A DNA stretch of 62,979 bases from JBAZOO01 sp041648735 (GTDB lineage Bacteria; Verrucomicrobiota; Lentisphaeria; Oligosphaerales; CAITYL01), in assembly GCA_041648735.1 (NCBI GenBank), contig JBAZOO010000021.1, forward strand, positions 1 to 62,979. Reading direction: 5' to 3'. The notes under the pieces were generated by a model. It was given only the letters and a program-made list of their open reading frames with translations, was not told the origin of the DNA and made no database searches. Made by a program: the position numbers and the translations under genes. This document shows, one piece after another, positions 41,781 through 49,443 of this stretch. Numbering within the stretch: the first letter of the stretch is position 1; each line of letters opens with the position of its first letter.

Positions 41781-41923
41781 GGCCGCACCGCTGGCAGGTT
41801 GCCGGCTGGCGGCGGTGGCAGGCAGCGCCTACACGCCAGCCCGCGCCCCGGCCCGAACGGCTCCCACGTCTCGGCGCCGCCGCACTCCGGGCAGCGCCAC
41901 TCGCCCGACCTCGGCTCGCTCAC
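41777..41923 (-). CDS. Zinc-ribbon micro-protein, 48 aa
   Basis: GTG at 41923, with GTGA overlaps at both ends. The pairs CPEC and CRRC bracket a Gly/Pro-rich loop, the minimum for one zinc ribbon. It is of the same kind as many small genes in this genome. Confidence 0.55.
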   Translation of the reverse strand: MSEPRSGEWRCPECGGAETWEPFGPGRGLACRRCLPPPPAGNLPAVRP

Positions 41924-42360
41924 GGCCGCACCGCCTTGCCGACGACGGGCGCCGGGTCGGACGGGCCGACGCCGGGCACCGGCCGGCGCGCGGGCTTGCG
42001 GGCCGCCTTACGCGGCTTCGCCGCCCGCACCCGCTTGCGCTTGGGATCGTTCACCGAGTAGTAGGTCCGCCCGCCGTTGGTGCTGAACAGGTGCGGGCAC
42101 CGCCGCGACTGCCACATCCCGCGACTGACCAGCATCCAATCCTGCCGCCTGCTCGTGATAGGCGTCAAGGCCTCGTAGGCCAACAGCCGGTGGAACACGG
42201 CCCGCACTATCGAACTGCTCATCCCGCTGTGCCCCTCGGCGTCGTGCGTCCAAGCCAGCCGCATGACAGCAGTGCCGATCATGCCCCCGTAGTCCGCGCC
42301 CGCGTCGAACAGCCCAGCCAACCGCAACTCCCTCTCGCAGTGCTCTGTGAACCCGCTCAT
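41920..42360 (-). CDS. Hypothetical protein with basic tail, 146 aa
   Basis: ATG at 42360. Residues 1-about 105 look folded and helical (LRLAGLFDAG, AVFHRLLAY). The last 40 residues are Lys/Arg/Pro/Ala-rich, resembling histone-like or DNA-binding tails. It lies directly after the large terminase gene. Its function is unknown. Confidence 0.65.
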   Translation of the reverse strand: MSGFTEHCERELRLAGLFDAGADYGGMIGTAVMRLAWTHDAEGHSGMSSSIVRAVFHRLLAYEALTPITSRRQDWMLVSRGMWQSRRCPHLFSTNGGRTYYSVNDPKRKRVRAAKPRKAARKPARRPVPGVGPSDPAPVVGKAVRP

Positions 42361-42392
42361 TCCCGTCCTCCTCTCGACCCGCGGCCAGCGGG

Positions 42393-44195
42393 TCAGTACC
42401 CATCGGCCTCGGCGGCGTCATCCAGGTCGAGCGCCCAGGTGTCCACGCCGCCGCCGAATCTCGAATCCAGCCGCTCGCCAGACTCCACCGCCTGGCGGAT
42501 CTCCGCCCGCGTGACCGGGCTCGCGTGCCGGCGCACATGCGGACATCGCCGGTGCACTTGCAGCGCGATCATGTACGCAAAGAGCGTGTCGTCGTGCTGT
42601 CCGGCCCTATGCTCCCGCTTGCCGGTCGCGGTCCGCACGAAGGTTCGCTCCTCGCCGGCCAGCGTCGGGCAGAGACACGTCACCCGGCCCTCGTAGTCGC
42701 CGCTCGGGTTGGGATTGCACGCCGCTATCCACTCGTCGATCAGTTGGTCGCGGGTCTGCGGCGTCGTCCGCCAGCCCAGGCGGTCGAGCGCCCGGTCGTC
42801 GAGCTGATCGGGCGTGCCGTCGCGCGGCATCAGGTACGGGTACTCGCGCACCCGGGCCAGCGTCGCCATGCCGGCCGAGTTGCACTCCGGCGACATCCAC
42901 GCATCGCACCAGAACCGCGCGCCCTTGAGCAGCTCGTCGCCGAACGCATCCGCCTCAACGCGAGCGCGGAACGTCGCCACGGTGGACAGTGTGCGGCGGT
43001 TGAGCACGCCGGCGCAGGACCAGTCCCGGTCGGCGCGCTCGTCGGCCGGGTCGGAGCTGCGGCCCTCGGCCACGTCGGCGCCAATCGCGTACTCGCAGTA
43101 CTCATAGCCGGGCTCATAGACGCTCCACGCCCCGCGCGGATCGTCCACCCACTCCACGCCGCCGCCGCCCGCCCACTCCAGCCGGCCAACGGCTATCGGC
43201 TCGCGGGCGGTGGACTGGTGGTGACGGGTGATGCTCACGGGTATCGCCTGGGCGCCAACCGACAGAAACGCCTCGGCCAGCCGGCCAGGGTAGCGGGAAC
43301 GCATCAGGTCGAGGTCGCCACCGAACTCGTTGGCCAGCACCCATCGGCGCCAGGCCACGTGCGCCGGCTCCAGCCCGCGGAACCCGGCGAGATCGGCCTG
43401 CGCCGGGTTGTTGACGGCCCACTCGGCCGCCCGCGCCACAGCCTCGCGCTCCTCGTCGGTGTAGTCCGCGGCCTTGAACGTCGCCGGTAGCCGATACTCG
43501 CCCGTCAGCCACCAGGGCAGGAACACCAGCCGGAAATCGCTGTCACCCTCTGCGGCGCGCATCGCCTCGGTATGGAAATCGTCGCCCTCCATCTCGCCCG
43601 TGGACTCGATGGCTATCAGCGTCTCGGGCATCTTCGGCACGGCCGGGTACAGGCGACTCGTCACGGGCCTATAGTTCCGCCAATTCGAGACTTCCGAAAG
43701 GTGGGAGTCATGGAGTGTCATGCCCATTCCGGGCTGAGCCCCGCCCTCGCTGCCGATGGAATAGCGGCTATCCAGATCCTCGAAAAACAACTCCAGCGCG
43801 TTGCTCGCCTCCAGGCGCGGGCGCAACCTGGCCGGCGTCTGCTCGTGCCACTGCACCGCCCGGCGCAGCCACAGGCGCGGCAACTCCAAGCGGTCGGCTA
43901 TCGAGATAGCCCGATGCCCCCGCCGAGTCTGACACCGGTGCTGCAACAGCGCCGTCATCAGCGTAGATATGCCCTGCTGTCGCGCCTTGACGATTACCAG
44001 CCGCACCGGTAGCCCGGCCCGCTCCTGCCGCTCGATCTCGTCCAGAACGATCAGCTGCGCCGCGTTCGCCACAAACGGCACTGGCTCGCCGGATTTAGCC
44101 GTAACCGTCCAGAACGCAGCCGCATAGCCGGCGCAGTCCCGCAGGGCCAGGGACAACGCCGCGTCGGTCTCAGACTGCGCGGAGGTGCCTGGCAC
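42393..44195 (-). CDS. terL: Terminase large subunit, 600 aa
   Basis: GTG start at 44195, overlapping the small-subunit gene by 26 bases. The ATPase part shows a Walker-A-like K70-ARQQGIST78 and a motor segment LHDSHLSE near residue 160. The nuclease part shows ADVAEG with a following DRDWS, and a late HDDTLFAY segment supplying the acidic residues of an RNase-H-type fold. TerL pumps DNA into the capsid and cuts the concatemer. The long leading position in the late operon and the neighbouring small subunit confirm the role. Confidence 0.85.
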   Translation of the reverse strand: MPGTSAQSETDAALSLALRDCAGYAAAFWTVTAKSGEPVPFVANAAQLIVLDEIERQERAGLPVRLVIVKARQQGISTLMTALLQHRCQTRRGHRAISIADRLELPRLWLRRAVQWHEQTPARLRPRLEASNALELFFEDLDSRYSIGSEGGAQPGMGMTLHDSHLSEVSNWRNYRPVTSRLYPAVPKMPETLIAIESTGEMEGDDFHTEAMRAAEGDSDFRLVFLPWWLTGEYRLPATFKAADYTDEEREAVARAAEWAVNNPAQADLAGFRGLEPAHVAWRRWVLANEFGGDLDLMRSRYPGRLAEAFLSVGAQAIPVSITRHHQSTAREPIAVGRLEWAGGGGVEWVDDPRGAWSVYEPGYEYCEYAIGADVAEGRSSDPADERADRDWSCAGVLNRRTLSTVATFRARVEADAFGDELLKGARFWCDAWMSPECNSAGMATLARVREYPYLMPRDGTPDQLDDRALDRLGWRTTPQTRDQLIDEWIAACNPNPSGDYEGRVTCLCPTLAGEERTFVRTATGKREHRAGQHDDTLFAYMIALQVHRRCPHVRRHASPVTRAEIRQAVESGERLDSRFGGGVDTWALDLDDAAEADGY

Positions 44196-44607
44196 GCTCC
44201 TCTATCTCCCGGCGCGCGGACAATATCCGCTGCAACAGATCCACCAGCGATTCACCGTCGCTGCCCGTCAGCGCCACCGCCTGCGTCGCCTTGCCTAACA
44301 CCCGGTCGAATAAGAACTTCGCGCTCTCCGTGTCGCCCTGCTTCGCCTTGCGAATCTGAGTTTTCGCAATCGCAACAAAGTCCTTGGGATCTATGGCCTT
44401 GAGTAGCGCCGCCCGCAGTTTCTCCACCCGGCCCGCCAGCGGGTTGCCCTTGCCGAACCTGTGACCGCGCGGGAACGTATGCGCGGGACGGTTTCCCGGC
44501 GCAAACTGCCCGTTGTCGCCGCGGTCCTCGCGGGCCTCGCCGTTCCCGTGTCCGTTGCCGCCACTGTCACCGCTATGGGCTGATACTGGTTGCCGTGGAG
44601 CGATCAT
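44170..44607 (-). CDS. terS: Terminase small subunit (DUF5681-like), 145 aa
   Basis: ATG at 44607. A low-complexity N-terminus leads into the segment GQFAPGN...PRGHRFGKGN (about 33-55), followed by a helical region with AIAKTQIRKAKQGD and KFLFDRVLGK, the pattern of DUF5681-type small terminases that recognise packaging sites and hand DNA to TerL. First gene of the late operon, 33 bases after the promoter's -10 box. Confidence 0.75.
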   Translation of the reverse strand: MIAPRQPVSAHSGDSGGNGHGNGEAREDRGDNGQFAPGNRPAHTFPRGHRFGKGNPLAGRVEKLRAALLKAIDPKDFVAIAKTQIRKAKQGDTESAKFLFDRVLGKATQAVALTGSDGESLVDLLQRILSARREIEERARHLRAV

Positions 44608-44639
44608 GTTCGTGCCCTCGGCCTCCTGCCCCCGGTGGT

Positions 44640-44668
44640 ACTGTACCGCGCGTCGGTGTTGGAGTCAA
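44640..44668 (-). promoter_or_regulatory. Late-operon promoter (leftward)
   Basis: On the minus strand TTGACT (44668-44663), a 17-base spacer and TACAGT (44645-44640). The same boxes with the same spacer occur before tnpB. It sits beside the repeated operator-like elements at 44676-44706. Confidence 0.75.
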
Positions 44669-44675
44669 GCGGAAT

Positions 44676-44706
44676 GTGAGACTTTTCACCACATGAGACT
44701 TTTCAC
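44676..44706. promoter_or_regulatory. Paired operator-like repeats in the divergent control region
   Basis: TGAGACTTTTCAC occurs twice as a direct repeat (44677-44689 and 44694-44706, 17 bp apart). The first copy reads GTGA-N6-TCAC, a partial palindrome. The pair lies just upstream of the leftward late promoter and within the gap shared with the rightward promoter at 44819, so a bound regulator could control the late operon. The HTH protein at 46838-47092 is the obvious candidate. Confidence 0.55.
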
Positions 44707-44818
44707 TAGGTTGGGGTCGCTGGTACTTATGACGTGCCAGTCGGTAGTATTTACGGGTGTGGGCGTGGGATCAAGGTTCCCGCCAGGAATGCGCCTGTGC
44801 GAATTTCGGGATTTGGTG

Positions 44819-44847
44819 TTGACATTGCTCTCTATCGGCGCCATACT
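44819..44847 (+). promoter_or_regulatory. Promoter of the rightward operon
   Basis: TTGACA (44819-44824), a 17-base spacer and CATACT (44842-44847). It drives the operon 44896-47092 and lies back to back with the late promoter. Confidence 0.75.
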
Positions 44848-44895
44848 GCTAGCGACAGAGGGCACGAGAGCCGGGCGACCGGCAGGAGGATGGAG

Positions 44896-45516
44896 ATGGC
44901 AACCACGACAGAGGCAATCCGCGTCGAGGACATCGGACGGCTGGAGCTGATTGACATCGACCCGTACCGGCGAGACACGGGCACGCCGGCGAGCATCCAG
45001 TTGTGGCTGGACCCCGAGGCCCGGCGCTGTCTGCTGGAGACCTACAGCCCGGGCCAGGGCGTGCCGGTAGCCGAGTGGCACGGCCGGCAGATCACGATAC
45101 CGGTGGACAACTACGACGGCCAGCCCAACGGCCCGGCTATCGTGCAGTGGCTGAGGTCCGAGGCCGGGCAGGCGCTGCTCGGCCGTCTGTGCGCGGGGCA
45201 CTCGGAGGAGTGGGATGGCAACAACTACGTCGGCCGGCTGGACGCCGATGCCCAGGCCGCGCGCGAGGCGATTGAGCGGTATCTGTCCGCCTCTCCGACG
45301 CTGCCGGACGGCGCCGGGCTGTGGGACGCCGGCGACTGGCTGAGCGGATGCGCCGCCGACCTGGGGATCACCGCGGAGACGACCGACGAGGAGATTACCG
45401 CCCTCGCGGACCGGCTGGAGGCCGAGGCCGCCGCGGAGTGCGTGGTCCTCGATGGCGCCGAGGAGTGGCTGACCGCGCGCCGCGCCGCGCTGGCCAAGGC
45501 CAACGGCCAGGAATAG
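44896..45516 (+). CDS. Hypothetical protein, 206 aa
   Basis: ATG at 44896 follows AGGAGG by six bases; an ATG two codons earlier overlaps the ribosome site and is less likely. Mixed alpha/beta N-terminal half (QLWLDPE, PVDNYDGQPN) and an acidic helical C-terminal half. It resembles small conserved proteins of phages and plasmids without known function. First gene of the only long rightward operon. Confidence 0.7.
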   Translation: MATTTEAIRVEDIGRLELIDIDPYRRDTGTPASIQLWLDPEARRCLLETYSPGQGVPVAEWHGRQITIPVDNYDGQPNGPAIVQWLRSEAGQALLGRLCAGHSEEWDGNNYVGRLDADAQAAREAIERYLSASPTLPDGAGLWDAGDWLSGCAADLGITAETTDEEITALADRLEAEAAAECVVLDGAEEWLTARRAALAKANGQE

Positions 45517-45544
45517 CCGGCACAGCCGGCAGGAGAAAACAGCC

Positions 45545-45673
45545 ATGAAAGCCAAGACAGAGGACGTTCTCGCCGCGGAGGGGGGCGGGACTTCCCGCCC
45601 TAACGCGCCCCCGGACCGTCCGGGGCTGGTCCCAAGCCCAGGAATAGGAGGATACCATGCGAATCACTGTTGA
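45545..45673 (+). CDS. Possible 42-residue micro-protein
   Basis: ATG at 45545, nine bases after AGGAG. Gly/Pro-rich, with its end overlapping the next gene's start by 17 bases. It may only serve to couple translation of the Ala/Trp-repeat gene. Confidence 0.35.
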   Translation: MKAKTEDVLAAEGGGTSRPNAPPDRPGLVPSPGIGGYHANHC

Positions 45674-46274
45674 GCGGATACTGTCCTGGCACCCCTGCGA
45701 CCGCTACGACGAGGCCCGACTGCGCAAGTTGTTCGGCCGGCGAGAGTCGGTCACGGTCGGGGAGGTGCTGCGTTGCCGCCGCGTGCCCCCCGTCGACCGC
45801 CTGTGGCTGGTGCTGCGGGAGGAGGTGCTGCCGGCCGCGGTGCTCCGCGAGTTCGCGGCGACGTGCGCGGTGCGGGCGCTGGAGCAATACGGCGCGGCGC
45901 TGACCGCTGAGCAGATGGACGCCTGCCTGTGGGCCTGCGACGTGGCCAGCGCGATTGCGGCTGGCGCGGACATCCCCGAGGAGGAGCGGGCCGCCGCCGG
46001 GGCCGCCGCCGGGGCCGCCGCCTGGGACGCCGCCGGGGCCGCCGCCTGGGACGCCGCCTGGGCCGCCGCCTGGGACGCCGCCTGGGCCGCCGCCAGGGAC
46101 GCCGCCTGGGCCGCCGCCGGGGCCGCCGCCGGGGCCGCCGCCTGGGACGCCGCCTGGGCCGCCGCCGGGGCCGCCGCCTGGGACGCCGCCTGGGCCGCCG
46201 CCGGGGCCGCCGAGGCCGAGGCGCAGTGCCGCTACCTCGCCGCGCTGGCGCGGGCCGAGGAGGGTGGATCATGA
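45657..46274 (+). CDS. Ala/Trp-repeat protein A, 205 aa
   Basis: ATG at 45657 after GGAGG. Residues 1-about 60 are a unique, charged head. Residues of about 65-120 match the repeat protein at 61138-61737 (REFAA-CA-RALE, DACLWACD, EERAAAG in the same order). A long repeat of AAWDAAWAAA type follows (about 115-185), then a short acidic tail. The repeats should form one long amphipathic helix. Such proteins are scattered through phages with very variable repeat length and no known function. Confidence 0.7.
   Translation: MRITVERILSWHPCDRYDEARLRKLFGRRESVTVGEVLRCRRVPPVDRLWLVLREEVLPAAVLREFAATCAVRALEQYGAALTAEQMDACLWACDVASAIAAGADIPEEERAAAGAAAGAAAWDAAGAAAWDAAWAAAWDAAWAAARDAAWAAAGAAAGAAAWDAAWAAAGAAAWDAAWAAAGAAEAEAQCRYLAALARAEEGGS
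46003..46212 (+). repeat. GCC-rich tandem repeats encoding AAWDAAW blocks
   Basis: Repeats of 9-18 bases (gccgcctgggac, gccgccggggcc and combinations) over about 210 bases, all in multiples of three. They encode Ala, Trp, Asp and Gly only. Slippage-prone and GC-rich. Confidence 0.85.
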
Positions 46275-46606
46275 AACGCTATCTGACCGTGAACCTGCGG
46301 ACCGGCGCCTACACTCCGGCGCGCGATGGCGAGGATTGGGCCGACGACTGGAAGGCGCGTTACCCGCACGTCGCCGCCGAGGATTGGGCCGACGTGGCCG
46401 CGGTGCTGCTCTACCCCGAGGACGTGGCCGAGGGAGTACCGTTCACATACGACCTGTGCCCGTCTGGCGGACTGTTCACGCTGTGGGCCGACCGGACTCA
46501 GCACTCGCGCGGGGCGGTGTGGGCTGCCAAGCGGTGGCTCCGGCGAACCCGCGATGTGGTGTCCCTGCGCGTCCGCTCGCTGCGCCCTGCCACGGTGCGC
46601 CCATGA
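46271..46606 (+). CDS. Hypothetical protein, 111 aa
   Basis: ATG at 46271 in an ATGA overlap. The N-terminal half holds EDWADDWKARYP and a second EDWAD, an internal echo; the C-terminal 35 residues are basic. No family is recognised. The overlaps at both ends place it firmly in the rightward operon. Confidence 0.7.
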   Translation: MKRYLTVNLRTGAYTPARDGEDWADDWKARYPHVAAEDWADVAAVLLYPEDVAEGVPFTYDLCPSGGLFTLWADRTQHSRGAVWAAKRWLRRTRDVVSLRVRSLRPATVRP

Positions 46607-46836
46607 TCGCCCGCCGCTCCTGGTGCTCCTGCGGCCAGCCCGCCGACGGCCACCACCACGGCCGCCCGCTCTGCCTGCGCTGCCTCGCCGAGGAGGTGGA
46701 CCCCAGCCAGGCCGAGACGTGGGCCGACCGCTGGCCCGCTCTGCACCTCGCCGCCCTGCTGGGGCTCATGGCCGTAGTGCTGGCGTTCGGCGCGGTGGTC
46801 TGCGTCTGGCTGGATACGCTGACGAGGGGAGGGTAG
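46603..46836 (+). CDS. Zinc-finger membrane protein, 77 aa
   Basis: ATG at 46603 in an ATGA overlap. Cys and His residues (CSC, CLRC, HHH) in the first 30 residues suggest a small zinc site. Residues of about 47-70 are a clear transmembrane helix. The topology would put the zinc part in the cytoplasm. Its function is unknown. Confidence 0.65.
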   Translation: MIARRSWCSCGQPADGHHHGRPLCLRCLAEEVDPSQAETWADRWPALHLAALLGLMAVVLAFGAVVCVWLDTLTRGG

Positions 46837-46837
46837 C

Positions 46838-47092
46838 ATGGGCGCGAGCGAACGGCCTGACTTCTCCGCCCGGTTGCGCGAGGCGCGCCGGGCCGCCGGC
46901 CTGAGTCTGACCGGTACGGCGCGGCTGCTGGGCGTCCACTGGCAGACGGTGGCCTCGTGGGAGCATGGGCGCCGGACACCGCCGGTCTCCGCGCCGCTCA
47001 CACAGCCTGAGATCCTGCGCCGGCTGGAGGTAGACGCGGCGCTCCGGACGGTTGCGGCGCCGGTGGACATCGAGGACGAGGACGACTATTAG
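46838..47092 (+). CDS. XRE/Cro-like HTH regulator, 84 aa
   Basis: ATG at 46838, after GGAGGG and one base from the previous stop. Residues of about 8-50 are a typical HTH_3 domain (LREARRAAGLSLTGTARLLGV, with the recognition helix near WQTVASWE). The rest is a short acidic tail. As the only Cro/CI-like protein and the last gene of the rightward operon, it probably represses or switches the divergent promoters around 44640-44847. Confidence 0.8.
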   Translation: MGASERPDFSARLREARRAAGLSLTGTARLLGVHWQTVASWEHGRRTPPVSAPLTQPEILRRLEVDAALRTVAAPVDIEDEDDY

Positions 47093-47121
47093 GCTTACGT
47101 GCAGCCTCGGCGCCCGGCCAG

Positions 47122-47151
47122 AACGGGGCGGGGGGAATCCTCCGCCCCGTT
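47122..47151. terminator. Bidirectional hairpin terminator between convergent operons
   Basis: Ten-base-pair perfect stem (47122-47131 with 47142-47151). It lies between the end of the rightward operon (47092) and the end of the leftward co-chaperonin cluster (47158). T runs are short, so termination may be partial or factor-assisted. Confidence 0.6.
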
Positions 47152-47157
47152 GCGTTG

Positions 47158-47550
47158 CTACCAGCGACCGGCCTCGCAGTCGGCCACGATGGCGGCGAGC
47201 TCTGCAGGTCCGACTCCCAGCCTGACCGCGAGCGCCTGGAGGTATTCCCGGTGTTCCGCCCACCAAGCCCAGGGCATCGAGCGCGGGCCGCGGTAGTCTC
47301 TCGCGCCGTAGCGTTTGACGTATGGGCAGGAGTCGGGCAGGCAGTTGGCCGTCAGGGCTTGGCGCGCACTCATGCAGGCCCCGTGTGCGGTGTGCCTCGT
47401 CTCGTAGACCCGACACAGCCGGGTGGCCCGGTCGAGGTGCGGGCAGTGGAGCGGTGTCAGGATCTTCTCGCCTCCCAGGAGTTGAGCCTTGTATCTACAG
47501 CAGCCACCGCACCTTGCGCAGATGTCCGGCCACTCGGCCGGTTGGCTCAC
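47158..47550 (-). CDS. YkgJ-like cysteine-cluster protein, 130 aa
   Basis: GTG start at 47550 in a GTGA overlap with the co-chaperonin gene. The N-terminal CARCGGCC and the following HCPHL...LCRVYE segment are the signature of YkgJ/UPF0260 proteins, thought to bind zinc or iron through eight Cys. Two more Cys lie near residue 70. Reaction and partner are unknown. Coupling to a chaperonin gene may be incidental. Confidence 0.75.
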   Translation of the reverse strand: MSQPAEWPDICARCGGCCRYKAQLLGGEKILTPLHCPHLDRATRLCRVYETRHTAHGACMSARQALTANCLPDSCPYVKRYGARDYRGPRSMPWAWWAEHREYLQALAVRLGVGPAELAAIVADCEAGRW

Positions 47551-48446
47551 CGGTCGGCCTCCGCGTCTGACTCCTCGACGGCCTCGGCCTCGCCGGCCGA
47601 GATCCCGACGCTGACCCGGGTTTCGAGGCTCATGGTGGCCTCGCCGCCGGTCCAACGGGCCTCGATCTCGCGGTAGTGCGGGCAGCAGACCTGTTCGCCG
47701 CCGGCGCGGTCTACGAGGTGTTCGAGGTCGGGCAGGTGGGAGCCGGCGTAGCGGGAGAGGACGAGCTCGTCGCCGGGCTGGGCGTCCCAGTCCAGCGCGG
47801 TCCGGACCGGGATCTCGATGCACTTGGTCTGGTGCATCGGCCCGAGCGCGTTGCGCCGGTTGGGCTCGTGGTAGTAGCCGGCCGGTGAGAGTGCGAGAAT
47901 CCGGCCGCGCCAGTATTCGTGCTCGCAGTCCACGTACTCGCGTGCGTGGCTGGGCAGGCTGGCGTACTTGGCGTCGAGGTAGTTGGTCCGGAGGATGAGC
48001 CCCTTGCCCTGGTAGTCGGGATCGGCCAGCCGGCGGACCAGCAGTCGGTTGCGGGACGGGAACCATATGGCCTTTGAGGCCGCGTCCCAGCCGTCTCTCC
48101 CGCGGTAGGCCAGCACGTCACGCTCCCGGACGAGGATCACGTCGTCGTCGATGTCCGGGCGCTTGCTCACCGACTGGGCCTGATCCTGGCCCCCGGGATA
48201 CTTGGCGTAGAGGAGTTCCATGCCGGGCTTCAGGTAGCCGATCGGCGTCCGGGAACCGTCGTCGAGCCTGAGCCCCGGCCCTACGGCCAGCACGCGGCCC
48301 TTGACGGCCTTGCGTTCGTGGGCCGGTGCGATCCAGATCCCGCCCGCGGTGCGTTTGGCCGAGTCGGCCCGCTCCACGAGGAGGTTGTCGCCCTGGGGGG
48401 TGAGTCGCTTGCACCAACTGGTTGATGCGGTTGCGGTTGCGGTCAT
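47547..48446 (-). CDS. Two-domain GroES-like co-chaperonin, 299 aa
   Basis: ATG at 48446, six bases after GGGAGGA. The first domain (about 14-115) is a full GroES fold by sequence: NLLVER strand, mobile loop KRTAGGIWIAP (31-41), VKGRVLAVGPG (49-58) and the closing DDVILVRERDVLAY. The second (about 128-240) repeats the plan in diverged form (RNRLLVRRL, WRGRILALSPAG, QPGDELVLSRYAG) without a standard mobile loop. An acidic tail follows. GroES caps GroEL; phages such as T4 encode substitutes (gp31) to fold coat protein. Ordinary GroES has one domain of about 95 residues, so this is a fusion of two. Confidence 0.85.
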   Translation of the reverse strand: MTATATASTSWCKRLTPQGDNLLVERADSAKRTAGGIWIAPAHERKAVKGRVLAVGPGLRLDDGSRTPIGYLKPGMELLYAKYPGGQDQAQSVSKRPDIDDDVILVRERDVLAYRGRDGWDAASKAIWFPSRNRLLVRRLADPDYQGKGLILRTNYLDAKYASLPSHAREYVDCEHEYWRGRILALSPAGYYHEPNRRNALGPMHQTKCIEIPVRTALDWDAQPGDELVLSRYAGSHLPDLEHLVDRAGGEQVCCPHYREIEARWTGGEATMSLETRVSVGISAGEAEAVEESDAEADR

Positions 48447-48667
48447 GGCCGGTCCTCCCGTCGTTTGGGCGCCCGCGGCTGGCCGGCCGCCGGCACCTTG
48501 ACCGATGCTATGGGCCAGAGCGGGCACCAACTGTTGGCACCCATCCAGAAGTCCTTGATCCGCTGGAGCGCCCGGCCGCACAGTATCTCTCGGTGGTCCC
48601 TGCTCAGCGCCACCGCGGCGCCACAGTTCGCGCACCGTGGCGAGCGGTCGGAGAGTTGGGCGGCCAT
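48443..48667 (-). CDS. Zinc-finger protein, 74 aa
   Basis: ATG at 48667, stop overlapping the co-chaperonin start (ATGA). A CANC pair and two further Cys around residues 14-48 suggest one zinc site; the C-terminus is basic (KRRED). No family is recognised. Confidence 0.65.
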   Translation of the reverse strand: MAAQLSDRSPRCANCGAAVALSRDHREILCGRALQRIKDFWMGANSWCPLWPIASVKVPAAGQPRAPKRREDRP

Positions 48668-48684
48668 GCGTCCGGCGGTCGTGC

Positions 48685-49026
48685 TCAGCCGTAGAACGTG
48701 ACGGAGGTCGCGCCGGCACCCTTCAGGTGCAGGTAGGTAGCGATTTCCGGCACGGGCAGGAACACGACCGGGCTGTCCGCGTCGTTGTTCGCGTAGACCG
48801 GCGCGCCGTCCTCGTTCAGCGCCGTGGCGCCGTTGGCCGAGTAGGCGTTCGCGTTCGTGTCCATCGCCACGTAGAGCGCCGTGGCGGCGGTCACGATGTG
48901 GACGCTCCGGGCGCCTGAGGGGATCGAAATCTTGTTGTCGCCCGCGTCTTGGCCGACCGGGGCGTCGTCCCACCGCGCTCCGGTCAGTGTCACCGCGGCC
49001 ATCGGCTTGCAGAATGCACAACCCAT
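48685..49026 (-). CDS. Cys-lead beta protein, paralogue 1 (113 aa)
   Basis: Begins MGCAFCK. Colinear with the gene at 49039-49443 (TGARWDDAPV, IPSGARSVH, ALNEDGAPVY, VVFLPVPE, TYLH and a TFYG end). Beta-rich, likely a jelly-roll or Ig-like fold. The CxxC at the very N-terminus could attach lipid, metal or another protein. The pair might be virion surface or decoration proteins. No family is recognised. Confidence 0.65.
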   Translation of the reverse strand: MGCAFCKPMAAVTLTGARWDDAPVGQDAGDNKISIPSGARSVHIVTAATALYVAMDTNANAYSANGATALNEDGAPVYANNDADSPVVFLPVPEIATYLHLKGAGATSVTFYG

Positions 49027-49038
49027 CGGAATCTCCTC

Positions 49039-49443
49039 TCAGAAGGCGGGCGCCACTCCACGCGCCACGCTCCACCACTCCTCCACCGTCTCGCCGTAGA
49101 ACGTCGCGTACACCTCGTCGGTGCTGCCGGCCCGCATGTGCAGGTAGGTCGCGCCCTCCGGTACGGGCAACACGACCACCGGATAGTCGGCAAACCAGTT
49201 CAGGTAGATGGGCGCGCCGTCCTCGTTCAGTGCGGCGTCGTCCGGCGTGCTGTAGACCTCAGCGCGGCCGTCCATCGCAACATGCAGCTGGTTCTTCGCG
49301 CTCACATAGACTAGATGCACGCTGTGGGCACCTGACGGGATCTCGATGCGGCTGTCACCGGTCGGCTGTGCGACCGCGGCATCATCCCACCGGTCCGAGG
49401 TAAACACCACTGGCGCAACCGCTTTGCAGAACGAACAGCCCAC
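49039..49443 (-). CDS. Cys-lead beta protein, paralogue 2 (134 aa)
   Basis: GTG at 49443 after AGGAGG is chosen over an upstream ATG because it gives the same VGCSFCK opening as the paralogue downstream. It shares IPSGAHSVH, ALNEDGAPIY and VLPVPEGATYLH with that protein and adds a C-terminal extension of about 17 residues with two Trp. First gene of the cluster that also encodes the co-chaperonin. Confidence 0.65.
   Translation of the reverse strand: MGCSFCKAVAPVVFTSDRWDDAAVAQPTGDSRIEIPSGAHSVHLVYVSAKNQLHVAMDGRAEVYSTPDDAALNEDGAPIYLNWFADYPVVVLPVPEGATYLHMRAGSTDEVYATFYGETVEEWWSVARGVAPAF

Noticed and set aside
44686..45555. 289-codon minus frame opposite the first rightward gene
   Set aside because: The plus-strand gene has a promoter, ribosome site and coupled followers; the minus frame has none.
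46003..46212. Repeats as a diversity-generating retroelement target or CRISPR array
   Set aside because: No reverse transcriptase, template repeat or cas gene; the repeats are contiguous, triplet-based and coding, without spacers.
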